A stretch of DNA of 64,000 bases from CBDESN01 sp965242495 (GTDB taxonomy: Bacteria; Pseudomonadota; Alphaproteobacteria; MPNO01): the NCBI GenBank assembly GCA_965242495.1, contig OZ251446.1, positions 1,054,001-1,118,000 of the forward strand, in the 5' to 3' direction. Made by a program: the position numbers and the translations under genes. The stretch's first letter is position 1; each line of letters begins with the position of its first letter. The notes beneath the pieces are model-generated. The model was not told where the DNA came from. It ran no database searches and saw only the letters and a list, made by a program, of their open reading frames with translations. This document shows positions 42,796 through 51,146 of the stretch, piece after piece.

Positions 42796-43935
42796 TCAGC
42801 GCGCGAATACGTGGATCGAGCACGCGCCGTGATCGAACCCCGAGATGCCGCCGCCGGTGCAGTGGGTCAACCCGACCTTGGCGTTCTCGACCTGCCGGGG
42901 GCCGCACTCGCCGCGCAGCTGGCGGACGATCTCGACGACCTGCGCGGCGCCGGTGGCGCCGATCGGATGGCCCTTCGACAGGAGCCCGCCGGAGGGGTTG
43001 ACCGGGACGCGCCCGCCCAGCGACGTGGCCCCGTCGGCCAGGAGGCGGGGCGCCTCGCCGCGCCCGCACAGCCCGAGCGCCTCGTAATACAGCAGTTCGG
43101 CGATGGTGAACGCATCGTGGACCTCGACCACGTCGAGGTCCTCGGCGCCGATACCGGCGTCTTCATAGGCCTGCGCCGCGCCGCGCACGGTGATCTCAGG
43201 CGTGGTCATGTCCCGATAACCGGTCACGTATCGGCCGGAGGTCACCTCGGACGCCAGCACCCGGACGCCGTCGGTCCGATAGCGCCGCGCCGCGTCGCCG
43301 GCGCATAGCAGCACCACGGCGGCGCCGTCGCCCGACGGACAGCAATGCAGCAGGGTGAACGGCTCGGCGATCGGGCGCGCGGCCATCACCTCGTCCAGCG
43401 TCACCCGGTTGCGGTACTGCGCATCGGGGTTGAGAGCGCCGTGGTCGTGCGCCTTGACCGCGACCCGGGCGATCTGCTCGATGTCGACGTCGAAGTCGTG
43501 CATGTAGCGGCGCGCGCGCATGCCGTAGAGGGCGGGCATCACCAGACCGTGGGCGACCTCGAAATCCTCTTGCTCCAGCGGCAACGTACCGCCGCCGAAC
43601 CGGGTGAGCTTCTCGACCCCGATCACCAGCGCCAGGTCGTGGACGCCGGCGCCGACCGCGATCCACGCCTCGCGCAGCGCGCTCGACGACGACGAGCAGG
43701 CGTTCTCGACGTTGACGATCGGGAGTCCGGTGATGCCGAGCGCCTTGAGGACCCGCTGGCCCGCCATCATGCCGCCGAGGGCGGCGCCGCAATAGGCGGC
43801 GTCGATGTCGGACTTGCCTACGCCGGCGTCCTCGATCGCCTGCTTGACCGCCGGCCAGGCGATGTCGGCCAGCGTCTTGTCGGGGAACTTGCCGAAGCGC
43901 GTCATGCCGACGCCGATCACCGCCACTTCGCGCAT
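42796..43935 (-). CDS. Thiolase-family protein (acetyl-CoA acetyltransferase / Ltp-like)
   Basis: A 379-residue thiolase-superfamily protein. Nucleophilic cysteine: NVENACSSSSSALREAW. Histidine loops: EVHDAFTIAELLYYEALG and NPSGGLLSKGHPIGATGAAQ. The sequence is closer to the SCP-2/Ltp2-like branch than to classical degradative thiolases. Such proteins often pair with a DUF35 zinc-ribbon/OB-fold protein, encoded directly downstream; in steroid-degrading bacteria that pair acts as a retro-aldolase. The true substrate is unknown. Confidence 0.85.
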   Translation of the reverse strand: MREVAVIGVGMTRFGKFPDKTLADIAWPAVKQAIEDAGVGKSDIDAAYCGAALGGMMAGQRVLKALGITGLPIVNVENACSSSSSALREAWIAVGAGVHDLALVIGVEKLTRFGGGTLPLEQEDFEVAHGLVMPALYGMRARRYMHDFDVDIEQIARVAVKAHDHGALNPDAQYRNRVTLDEVMAARPIAEPFTLLHCCPSGDGAAVVLLCAGDAARRYRTDGVRVLASEVTSGRYVTGYRDMTTPEITVRGAAQAYEDAGIGAEDLDVVEVHDAFTIAELLYYEALGLCGRGEAPRLLADGATSLGGRVPVNPSGGLLSKGHPIGATGAAQVVEIVRQLRGECGPRQVENAKVGLTHCTGGGISGFDHGACSIHVFAR

Positions 43936-43953
43936 CGCTTCGCCCCCTCTCCC

Positions 43954-44382
43954 TCACCCGGCCGGCGCGAACGCATAGCTCGAGATCGGGCCGCCGTCGG
44001 GCGCGGTCCCGAGTTCGGCTACGGTCAACGTCACCGCCATGTCGATCTCGAGCCGGTCCGGTTCGGCATCGACCACATGGGCGAAGACGCGGACGCCCTC
44101 GGGCAGATCGACATAGCCCGCGACATAGGGAACGCGCCAGCCGCCGGGCGCCACATGGACCCGGGACCAGGAATACAGCCTGCCCTCGGCGGCGAGGACG
44201 AGGGCGGCGACGTTCTCCGACAGGCATTCGGGGCATGGGCCGGTCGGCGGCGGAAAGACTCGCGCGCCGCAGTCGCGGCACTCGCCGGCGCGGAGATGCG
44301 GCCGCCCGTCGGCGTCGAACCCCAGCGCGTCGCCCGCGAGCAAAGGCGGCGACCCGCGCAGACCGTCGATCCGATCGCTCAT
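43954..44382 (-). CDS. Zinc-ribbon/OB-fold protein (DUF35), thiolase partner
   Basis: A 142-residue protein with an N-terminal rubredoxin-like zinc ribbon (CRDCGARVFPPPTGPCPEC) and a C-terminal OB-fold (LYSWSRVHVAPGG, VPYVAGYVDLPEGVRVFAHV). DUF35 proteins form complexes with thiolase-like enzymes. Starts at ATG 44382; a GTG two codons upstream is possible. It lies upstream of the thiolase gene by 18 nt on the same strand. Confidence 0.88.
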   Translation of the reverse strand: MSDRIDGLRGSPPLLAGDALGFDADGRPHLRAGECRDCGARVFPPPTGPCPECLSENVAALVLAAEGRLYSWSRVHVAPGGWRVPYVAGYVDLPEGVRVFAHVVDAEPDRLEIDMAVTLTVAELGTAPDGGPISSYAFAPAG

Positions 44383-44431
44383 TCGCACCTCCCGCCGCGC
44401 CTCCCGGCGCAGTTCCCAGCGCGCTTCCCGG

Positions 44432-44875
44432 TCACCGGGTCGCCCGTTTCAGGAACACCAGCAGATTCTCGCGGTCGCGGGCCTTCTTGAGGCCGGGGAA
44501 GGCCATCCGGGTTCGCGCCTTCTTCCTGCCGATGAAGCTGCCGATATAGGCCTTGGTCTTCTCCATATAGATGAGGAAGGTCTCGTCGCTCCAGACCAGC
44601 CCGTTCGCGCCGGCGGCCTTCATGTCCTTGGAGAATTTGAAGCCTTCGAGAGTCCCCGCGCTGCGGCCGAACATGCCGTGGAGACTCGGTCCGACCTTCT
44701 TCTTGCCGGCGACGAGACTATGGCAGGCCTTGCATTTGTTGAACACCCGCTTGCCCTTCGCGGCGTCGCCCGCGGACCAGGCCGGCGGCGCGGCCGCGAT
44801 CAACGCCAAAGCCGCCGCGAACGCGGCGGCGACGGAGCGTTTCGTCGTCCTTCCCGTTTCGCTCTCCTTCCTCAT
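44432..44875 (-). CDS. Class I c-type cytochrome
   Basis: A 147-residue secreted protein: signal peptide (to AAPPAWSAGD), heme-binding CKACH within GKRVFNKCKACHSLVAG, and the C-terminal methionine ligand in RTRMAFPGLKKARDRENLL. This is a mitochondrial-type cytochrome c2 layout. Its neighbourhood suggests a role as electron acceptor for the molybdenum hydroxylase, but it could equally serve respiration. Confidence 0.9.
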   Translation of the reverse strand: MRKESETGRTTKRSVAAAFAAALALIAAAPPAWSAGDAAKGKRVFNKCKACHSLVAGKKKVGPSLHGMFGRSAGTLEGFKFSKDMKAAGANGLVWSDETFLIYMEKTKAYIGSFIGRKKARTRMAFPGLKKARDRENLLVFLKRATR

Positions 44876-44894
44876 GCGCGGCGCCCCGGGCGGG

Positions 44895-45677
44895 TCAGGC
44901 GGGCGCGGCGGCGCGGTCGCCCGGCAAAGCGGCGAACTCCGACATCAGCCGGCCGAACCCTTCCCGGGTGTCGTGGACGCCCCAATCCCGGAGCGCGTAC
45001 CAGTAGGTCGCCGTGTTGATGGCGATGACCGGCTTGTCGAGCCAGCGCTCGGCCTCGGCGGCGAGGCGCGTCATGGACAGGTTGGTGCCGGCCTGGATGA
45101 TCGCGTCGGCCCCGCTGCGGTCGAGCTCGATCAGCGCGGCGCGCAGCTCGTCCTCCTGGACGTGGGCGATCAGCATCGGGCTCTTGCAGCACAGCCCCTT
45201 GACGGCGACGACCTCGAGGCCGCAATCCTCGAAGAACTTCCTGACGTTGCGGTCGCCGACCGGCCAGTAAGGGGTGAGCAGCGCGACGCGCTCGACGCCG
45301 CCATAGCATTTCAGCGCCGCGCGGCAGGCGTCGGAGCCCATCGCGACCCGCAGCCCGGTCATCTCCTGGATGCGCGCCTTGAGCTCCTCGGCCTTGGCGA
45401 GCCCGTCCCAGAAGGTCTCGGACGACATGCCCATCACCATATAGTCCGGGCGGCAGGTCATCACCCGCTCGACCGCGGCGTCCATCTCGGCGCGGATGTC
45501 GTCCATCAGCCGCTCGAAGTCGGCGTCGCTCTCCAACGGGTCGTCGGGGATGAAGATGCGCGAGAAGTGGTTGGTGATTCCCCGCGGACGCATGTCGTCG
45601 AAATCGGGCTGCACGCTGGTGTTGGTGGACGGCGCGATGACGGCGAACTTGCCGCGCCAGCCAAGCGCATCGACCAT
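44895..45677 (-). CDS. Maleate isomerase / Asp-Glu racemase-like protein
   Basis: A 260-residue protein of the maleate cis-trans isomerase/arylmalonate decarboxylase superfamily: FAVIAPSTNTSVQPDFDDM, RVALLTPYWPVGDRNVRKFF, and IIQAGTNLSMTRLAAEAE. The places where the two catalytic cysteines normally stand read MVMGMSSETFWDGLAK and GTNLSM, so neither cysteine is obvious. Activity as a cis-trans isomerase is therefore uncertain. The next gene upstream is a maleamate-amidase-like protein, which resembles the nicE/nicF pairing of nicotinate degradation. Confidence 0.75.
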   Translation of the reverse strand: MVDALGWRGKFAVIAPSTNTSVQPDFDDMRPRGITNHFSRIFIPDDPLESDADFERLMDDIRAEMDAAVERVMTCRPDYMVMGMSSETFWDGLAKAEELKARIQEMTGLRVAMGSDACRAALKCYGGVERVALLTPYWPVGDRNVRKFFEDCGLEVVAVKGLCCKSPMLIAHVQEDELRAALIELDRSGADAIIQAGTNLSMTRLAAEAERWLDKPVIAINTATYWYALRDWGVHDTREGFGRLMSEFAALPGDRAAAPA

Positions 45678-45716
45678 GGCCGCCTCCTTCGCCTCCCGTT
45701 GCGATCCGCGTCCGGT

Positions 45717-46373
45717 TCAGCCGGCGGAGGCGGCGCGCGACTGGCCGGGGGTGAGCTTCGCGAGTTCGGCCTTCACCTCGTCGAGGGGCATCACGTCGGC
45801 GTATTTCTGGTCGAGGTCGAACAGGTTCGCCTCGTGCGGCCCCGCCGCCCGGTCGCCCGAACATTCGCGCGGCACGATCGGCCGGAACCCGTGCCCCATC
45901 GCGTCGACCGCGGTGGCGCGCACGCAGCCGCTGGTGGTGCAGCCGGTGACGATCACGGTATCGACGCCGCGTTTGGCGAGCCATCCCGCCAGATCGGTGG
46001 CGAAGAAGCCCGACGGGTAGTGCTTCTCGATCACGCGCTCGCCGGGTCGGGGCGCGAGCTCGTCCACGATCGCGGTGGCGTGGCTTCCGGGGACCAGCTT
46101 CCGCATACCCGGGGACTTGAGGTTGAACACCCCGTCCTCGCTGCCGTCTTCGGCGTAGACGTGGGTCGTGTAGCAGATCGGCAGTTCCAGGTGACGGGCC
46201 GCGTCGAGCAGGTCCGCGGTGTGCTCGATCGCCGACGCGATGCTGCCGCCGCCGAACATGTCGGGGTCGTTGAAGGCGTTGTTGAAGTCGATGACGAGCA
46301 GCGCCGGGCTGCGGCCGAACCCGACGCGATGGCCGAACCCCTGCCGCTCGTAGATTTCGGGTCGATCCGTCAC
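45717..46373 (-). CDS. Isochorismatase-family amidohydrolase (maleamate/N-carbamoylsarcosine amidase-like)
   Basis: A 218-residue cysteine hydrolase. The catalytic triad is visible: aspartate in LLVIDFNNAFNDP, lysine in VIEKHYPSGFFATDLAG and cysteine in VTGCTTSGCVRATAVDAMG. The N-terminal YERQGFGHRVGFG is typical of N-carbamoylsarcosine amidases and of NicF maleamate amidase. Together with the maleate-isomerase-like gene it suggests deamidation of a ring-cleavage product. Substrate is inferred. Confidence 0.82.
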   Translation of the reverse strand: MTDRPEIYERQGFGHRVGFGRSPALLVIDFNNAFNDPDMFGGGSIASAIEHTADLLDAARHLELPICYTTHVYAEDGSEDGVFNLKSPGMRKLVPGSHATAIVDELAPRPGERVIEKHYPSGFFATDLAGWLAKRGVDTVIVTGCTTSGCVRATAVDAMGHGFRPIVPRECSGDRAAGPHEANLFDLDQKYADVMPLDEVKAELAKLTPGQSRAASAG

Positions 46374-47259
46374 GACATCCTCCCTCCCGGCCGCTTGGCC
46401 AGCATAGACGCGCCCCGGCGCCGCGGCAAGGGCGGCGGAGCGCGGCCGCCGGCGGCGCTTGGTTGCGGGCGAAAACCGCGGCGGCGGCGGAAAAATTTAC
46501 GATTTCCTTACGTTTCAATTAGTTACGATGAAAAACCAGGGAAAAAGCAGGGCCGAAACCGGTCAAAAGCAGGGCGAAAGCAGGCGAAAAGCAAGGGAGA
46601 AAACGCAGCGGGAAACGGAGAAATCCTGCTCCGACGGACGTATGATCGTGGAATCAACTCTTTCTCTCCCCCCGTTCCGGCCGGGGTCGCCGGCCCTTCC
46701 CCGCGGCGGGAGGCCGCGAGGCTTCCGGTCGCATCTTTCGAGCTCGGGAGGATAATAACACAGATGCTCCCTCATGTCAAGCACAAATTGAGAACATCGC
46801 GCCGAGAGGCGCGGAGCCGCCGACGTCCAACAATACGGCGTCGGGTGTGAAAACCGAACGCCGACCGGCGTTTGCATCGTCCTCCCGTACTGCTCATGGG
46901 GTTGGGGCCGCGCAAACTTCCGTCGTTCCAGCAGGTTGAACCCAAACCGCGCCTCAGCGGCGGCGTCCACCGCGCATGTGCGGAGACGGTCCCCACCCCG
47001 TCACGCGGCTTCCGGACGTCGGTACGGGAAGCACGGTGGACAGAGCAACGAGGCGCCCCGGCTCAACACATATGGGACGTCGCGTGGGCCTCCGGGGACA
47101 GCCGTAGCCGTAAGCAAGGTTCCGGCCATAGCAAGACCGGATACCGACCGACCCAATGAGTCGTGTCTCGCAGGTGTCCAAACCAGAACGGCGCGCCGCC
47201 GGTTGCGCCCCGCAAGGCGGCGTGAAACACTGCCCGTTCAGCGTCGAGGAGGCGGGGCG
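46374..47259. other. Long intergenic region between divergent catabolic genes
   Basis: An 886-nt region with no convincing gene. The first part (46490-46540) is AT-rich (AAAAATTTACGATTTCC...), followed by a purine-rich degenerate repeat (46531-46620). From 46740 to 47160 short frames exist on both strands, but none has a ribosome site or recognisable domain. Both divergent transcription units must be promoted from here. A structured RNA or decayed gene cannot be excluded. Confidence 0.4.
46531..46620. repeat. Purine-rich degenerate tandem repeat (~11 bp unit)
   Basis: Successive units such as CCAGGGAAAAAG, CAGGGCGAAAG, CAGGCGAAAAG and CAAGGGAGAAAACG occur in a row on the plus strand, roughly 11 nt each, with one longer interruption. 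The stretch is A/G-rich in a genome dominated by G+C. No function can be assigned. Confidence 0.5.
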
Positions 47260-48507
47260 ATGGATCTGATCGTTCGCGGCGCCCGGCTCGCCGGCCGACC
47301 GGGAAACTGGGACATCGGCGTCGAAGGCGAGCGCATCGCCGCGGTCGCGGAGCGGATCGACCGGCAGGCGCCGGAGGAGATCGACGCCGGGGGACGCCTG
47401 GCCGCGCCTACCTACGTCAACGGCCACGTGCATCTCGACAAGTGCAACCTGGGCGACGTGATGCGCCCCAACCGCACCAACAGCTTCCAGGAATGCCTGG
47501 AGATCACCTGGGAGCACAAGCGGCGCTACACCGTGGACGACATCCTGGCGCGCGCCGGCCGCGCGATCGAGGAAGGGATACTCAACGGAACGACGGTGTT
47601 CCGCGTGTTCGCCGACGTGGACGGCGTCGGCGGCCTGCGCCCGCTCGAAGGCATCCTCGCCCTGCGCGAGGCCTGGAGCGGCATCGTCCGCATCGAGACG
47701 GTCGATTTCCCGCAGGAGGCGATCGTCCGCGATCCGGGCGCGTTCGAGTTGATGGAGGAAGGGCTGCGCATGGGCGCCGACGTGGTCGGCGGGCTGCCCT
47801 GGCACGAGCGCATCGACCAGGACGCGCGCGAGCATATCGACATGTGCTTCGCCCTGGCGACGAAATACGACAAAGACGTCCATATGCTGGTGGACGACAC
47901 CGACAACCCGAACAGCCGCTCGCTCGAATATCTGGCGGTCAAGACGCTGCGCGAGGGCTATCGCGGCCGGGTGAGCGCGAGCCATTGCGGCGCCCTGGCC
48001 AGCTACGACGAGGCGCATGCGCAGAAGGTGATGGCCCTGGTGGTCGAGGCCGGCGTTTCGATCTCCTCGAATCCGCATATCAGCCTGGTGGCGCAGGGCC
48101 GCCATCATCAGGAGCCGCTCCGGCGCGGCGTGACCCGGGTCAAGCAGCTGTGGCGGATGGGCGCCAATCTGTTTTCGTCCCAGGACGACGTGAACGACCC
48201 CTACTACCCGTTCGGCCGCAACGATCAGCAGGAGGTCGCGGCCTATGTCTGCCACAGCTGCCACATGACCTATCCGGACGAGATCGCCGCGGCGTTCGGC
48301 TTCGTCACCGACAACGCGGCCAAGGCGCTCCGGCTCGAAGGCTACGGCGTCGACCCCGGCTGCCGCGCCGATCTCAACGTGCTGGCCGCGCCGACGGTCC
48401 AGCACGTCCTCCGCCTGCAACAGCCGCCGCCCTGGGTGATCCGGGGCGGGCGGGTGCTGGCGAGCAGCAGCCTCGAACGAGAATTGCGCCGGCGTCCGGG
48501 CGGCTGA
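47260..48507 (+). CDS. Cytosine-deaminase-like amidohydrolase
   Basis: A 415-residue amidohydrolase. Metal-binding histidines occur in YVNGHVHLDKCNLGDVM, the catalytic site in SASHCGALASYDEAHAQKV, and the aspartate in LFSSQDDVNDPYYPFG. The layout matches cytosine deaminase (CodA) and related enzymes that deaminate or open N-heterocycles. ATG 47260 is preceded by GAGGAGG eight to fourteen bases upstream. With the isochorismatase-family and hydroxylase genes nearby, an N-heterocycle substrate is plausible. Confidence 0.83.
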   Translation: MDLIVRGARLAGRPGNWDIGVEGERIAAVAERIDRQAPEEIDAGGRLAAPTYVNGHVHLDKCNLGDVMRPNRTNSFQECLEITWEHKRRYTVDDILARAGRAIEEGILNGTTVFRVFADVDGVGGLRPLEGILALREAWSGIVRIETVDFPQEAIVRDPGAFELMEEGLRMGADVVGGLPWHERIDQDAREHIDMCFALATKYDKDVHMLVDDTDNPNSRSLEYLAVKTLREGYRGRVSASHCGALASYDEAHAQKVMALVVEAGVSISSNPHISLVAQGRHHQEPLRRGVTRVKQLWRMGANLFSSQDDVNDPYYPFGRNDQQEVAAYVCHSCHMTYPDEIAAAFGFVTDNAAKALRLEGYGVDPGCRADLNVLAAPTVQHVLRLQQPPPWVIRGGRVLASSSLERELRRRPGG

Positions 48508-48550
48508 ACCGCCGCCCGCGCCCGCCGCGCGCCAGGAGAAGGACCCGCCG

Positions 48551-49108
48551 ATGCCGCTCTTTCCGTCGCTCCCCGAGGATGCGCTGGTAGCCCAGATCTA
48601 CCCGATGAACCCGGAACTGTTCCGCCCCTGGTGCGAGGTCGAGGAAGCCATCATGCGCGGGCCGTCCGCGTTCTCGCCGGGGGAGCGCGAGATGATGGGC
48701 GCCTATTGCTCGGCCCTCAACGCCTGCACCTATTGCTACAGCAGCCACGCCGAGGCGGCGATCGCCTTCGGCATCGACCGCGAACTGTTCGAGCCGCTGA
48801 TGCGGGACGCGGACTCGGCGCCGATCGACGACAGGCTCAAGCCGGTATTCGCCTTCCTGAAGAAGCTCACCCTCACGCCCGCGCGCATGACCCAGGCCGA
48901 CGCCGACGCCGTGTTCGCCGCCGGCTGGGACGAGAAGGCGTTGCAGGACGCGATCCTGGTCTGCTGCTGCTACGCCTTCATGAACCGGCTGGTGGACGGC
49001 CACGGCCTGCCGTCGGACCCGGCGCTGTTCGAGGAGCGCGGACGCCGGCACAAGGAGTTCGGCTACGTCGCGCAATATGCCGGCGAGACCGGCGGCGGGC
49101 GCGAATGA
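48551..49108 (+). CDS. Carboxymuconolactone decarboxylase / AhpD-like protein
   Basis: A 185-residue all-helical protein of the CMD superfamily with a redox CxxC motif and downstream histidine (NACTYCYSSHAEAAIAFG). This arrangement matches AhpD-like peroxidase-associated proteins rather than true carboxymuconolactone decarboxylases. Starts at ATG 48551 with AGGAGAAGG upstream. It overlaps the next gene by 4 nt (ATGA). Confidence 0.85.
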   Translation: MPLFPSLPEDALVAQIYPMNPELFRPWCEVEEAIMRGPSAFSPGEREMMGAYCSALNACTYCYSSHAEAAIAFGIDRELFEPLMRDADSAPIDDRLKPVFAFLKKLTLTPARMTQADADAVFAAGWDEKALQDAILVCCCYAFMNRLVDGHGLPSDPALFEERGRRHKEFGYVAQYAGETGGGRE

Positions 49109-49494
49109 CCGCCGCCGGCGCGCGGCGGTTCCGGTGCGGGCGCGGGCCTTTGCTCGCGCTCCTGGCCGCGACCGGCCTCGCGGGCTGCGCCGAGGCGCCC
49201 GGCCCGATCAACCCGGTGGTGTGGTACGAGGCCGCAAGCGACTGGATCGCCGGCTCCGGCCATTACGCCGCGGCGCGGAAGGCGGCGGCCGAGGCCCCGC
49301 CGATCCCGGGCGCGGGCCGGCCCTACCCCGCCCTGTCCGACGTGCCCGAGCGGCCCCGGACCTCGACCGCGGCCGAGCGCCGCGAAGCCGCCGCCCGGCT
49401 GGCGGCGGATCGGGCGGACGCGCGCCGCGCCGGGGCCGAGCTGCGCCGCCGCGCCGAAGCCCTGGCCCGGCGCGCGCCGGGCGACGCGCAATAG
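49105..49494 (+). CDS. Small lipoprotein of unknown function
   Basis: A 129-residue protein with a lipoprotein signal: hydrophobic core LLALLAATGLAGC ending in the lipobox cysteine. The mature part contains VVWYEAASDWIAGSGHY and PYPALSDVPERPRT, then an Ala/Arg-rich coiled-coil-like tail. The motif YPxLxxVPxRP is common in alphaproteobacterial lipoproteins of unknown role. Overlaps the AhpD-like gene, suggesting one transcript. Confidence 0.75.
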   Translation: MTAAGARRFRCGRGPLLALLAATGLAGCAEAPGPINPVVWYEAASDWIAGSGHYAAARKAAAEAPPIPGAGRPYPALSDVPERPRTSTAAERREAAARLAADRADARRAGAELRRRAEALARRAPGDAQ

Positions 49495-49518
49495 CGCCGG
49501 CGCAGCGGGAGGTTCGTC

Positions 49519-51139
49519 ATGCCCATGCTCGAGTTCAAGGGCAAGCAGCATATCTACGCCCATCATCTGACGGTACCCTACCGCCCGCTGGTTCCCGACA
49601 GGGGCCGTTCGCTGAATCCGGCCGACGCGGACGACAATCTGATCGTCCACGGCGACAATCTGGATGCGCTCAAGGCGTTGCTGCCGCGCTACGGCGGGCG
49701 CGTCAAATGCGTCTATATCGATCCGCCCTACAACACCGGCAACGAGGGCTGGCGTTACAACGACAACGTCAACAGCCCGCTGATGCGGGAATGGTTGGCG
49801 CGGAACGGCGCGATCGACGGCGAGGATCTGGAGCGCCACGACAAGTGGCTGTGCATGATGTGGCCGCGCCTGCATTTGCTCAAGGAGCTGCTGGCGGAGG
49901 ACGGGGTGATCTTCGTCTCCATCGACGACAACGAGCAGCATCATCTGCGAATGATGATGGACGAAATTTTCGGCGAAGGGAATTTCTTCGCCGTTCTGAC
50001 GCGAAGGGCGATGCACACCGTTCGCAATAGCAGCAAAGATTTTAATCTGAATGCAGACTATATTCTCGCTTATGCAAAATCCAAATCCTGGTTCGGGAAG
50101 AACAAGAATCGCTATATTCGCTACGTCACCGATAAATCGGCGAAATATCCACATGACGACAACGATGGACGCGGCCGGTACAAACGGGATCCCATTCATG
50201 CGAGGAATTATTACAAACCATATAGATTCACGTTCTCGAACGGTGCCGTGTGGTCCGCCCCTGCCGGAAGGTATCCTGTATATTCAGAAGAAACGCTCCA
50301 TCATATGGAAGAAGACAATCGGATCGATTTGACCGGTAAAGAACCCATGGCGAAGCGTTATTTGTCCGAAGTGCAGGAAGGACAGCCTCCCGACGCCGTT
50401 CTAATGCCGGAGATCGTAGGATTCAATTCTAATGGAACGACGGAGCTTCGCAGGATATTCGGTCAAGCTGGCGTTTTTCCGCAACCGAAGCCGACGAAAC
50501 TGATCAAGTTCCTGATCGAGATATTGCGCAGCGAAAGACGCTCTCATTCTCGACTCCTTCGCTGGCAGCGGCGCGACCGCCCAGGCCGTGCTGGCCCTGA
50601 ACAAGGAGGACGGCGGCGACCGCAGGTTCATCCTCGTCGAATGCGAGGACTACGCCGATACGGTCACCGCCGAACGGGTGCGGCGCGTCATCCGGGGCGT
50701 TCCGGACGCCGGGGACGCCGCCTTGCGCGAGGGGCTGGGCGGCTCCTTCACCTATTGCACGCTGGGCCGCCCGATCGAGCTGGAGAAGGCGCTGGACGGC
50801 GGCAAACTGCCGCCCTGGTCGGCGTTGGCGGCCTATCTGCTGCAAACCGCCGCCGGCGTCTCCGCCGGCGAGAACGAGCTCGCGCCGCGCGACGAAGACG
50901 GGCTGTTCCATCGCGGCGACGGCGTGGACTACTACCTGCTCTACCGGCGCGATGCGGCGTATCTGCGCGGCGACGAGGCGATGCTGCAAGCGGACCGCGC
51001 CCAGCGCATCGGGGCCGTAAACCGAAAAGAAAACAGGAAGGCCGTCGTCTTCGCGCCGGGCAAGTATATCGGCCAGCGCTACCTGACGGACATGAACATC
51101 CTGTTCTGCCAGCTGCCCTACGAACTGCATCGCGGATAG
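49519..51139 (+). pseudogene. mod: Second type III Mod methyltransferase, split by a 1-nt frameshift
   Basis: A DNA adenine methyltransferase in two frames. Frame 1 (from ATG 49519) carries LIVHGDNLDALKALLP and the catalytic motif VYIDPPYNTGNEGW near residue 70. The stretch 49980-50540 is AT-rich and encodes the likely target-recognition region. Around 50521-50530 the coding sequence changes frame; the remainder (KDALILDSFAGSGATAQAVL and on to QRYLTDMNILFCQLPYE) is one base over. Removing one T from GAGATATTGCG restores a continuous protein of ~540 residues. The AdoMet motif lies just after the break, so frame 1 alone cannot be active. It could be a true mutation, a phase-variable state or a sequence error. 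Confidence 0.85.
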
Positions 51140-51146
51140 TCGCGCC

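Noticed and set aside
46740..47160. Possible small genes on either strand of the long intergenic region
   Set aside because: The frames lack ribosome binding sites and recognisable sequence; strand assignment would be arbitrary.
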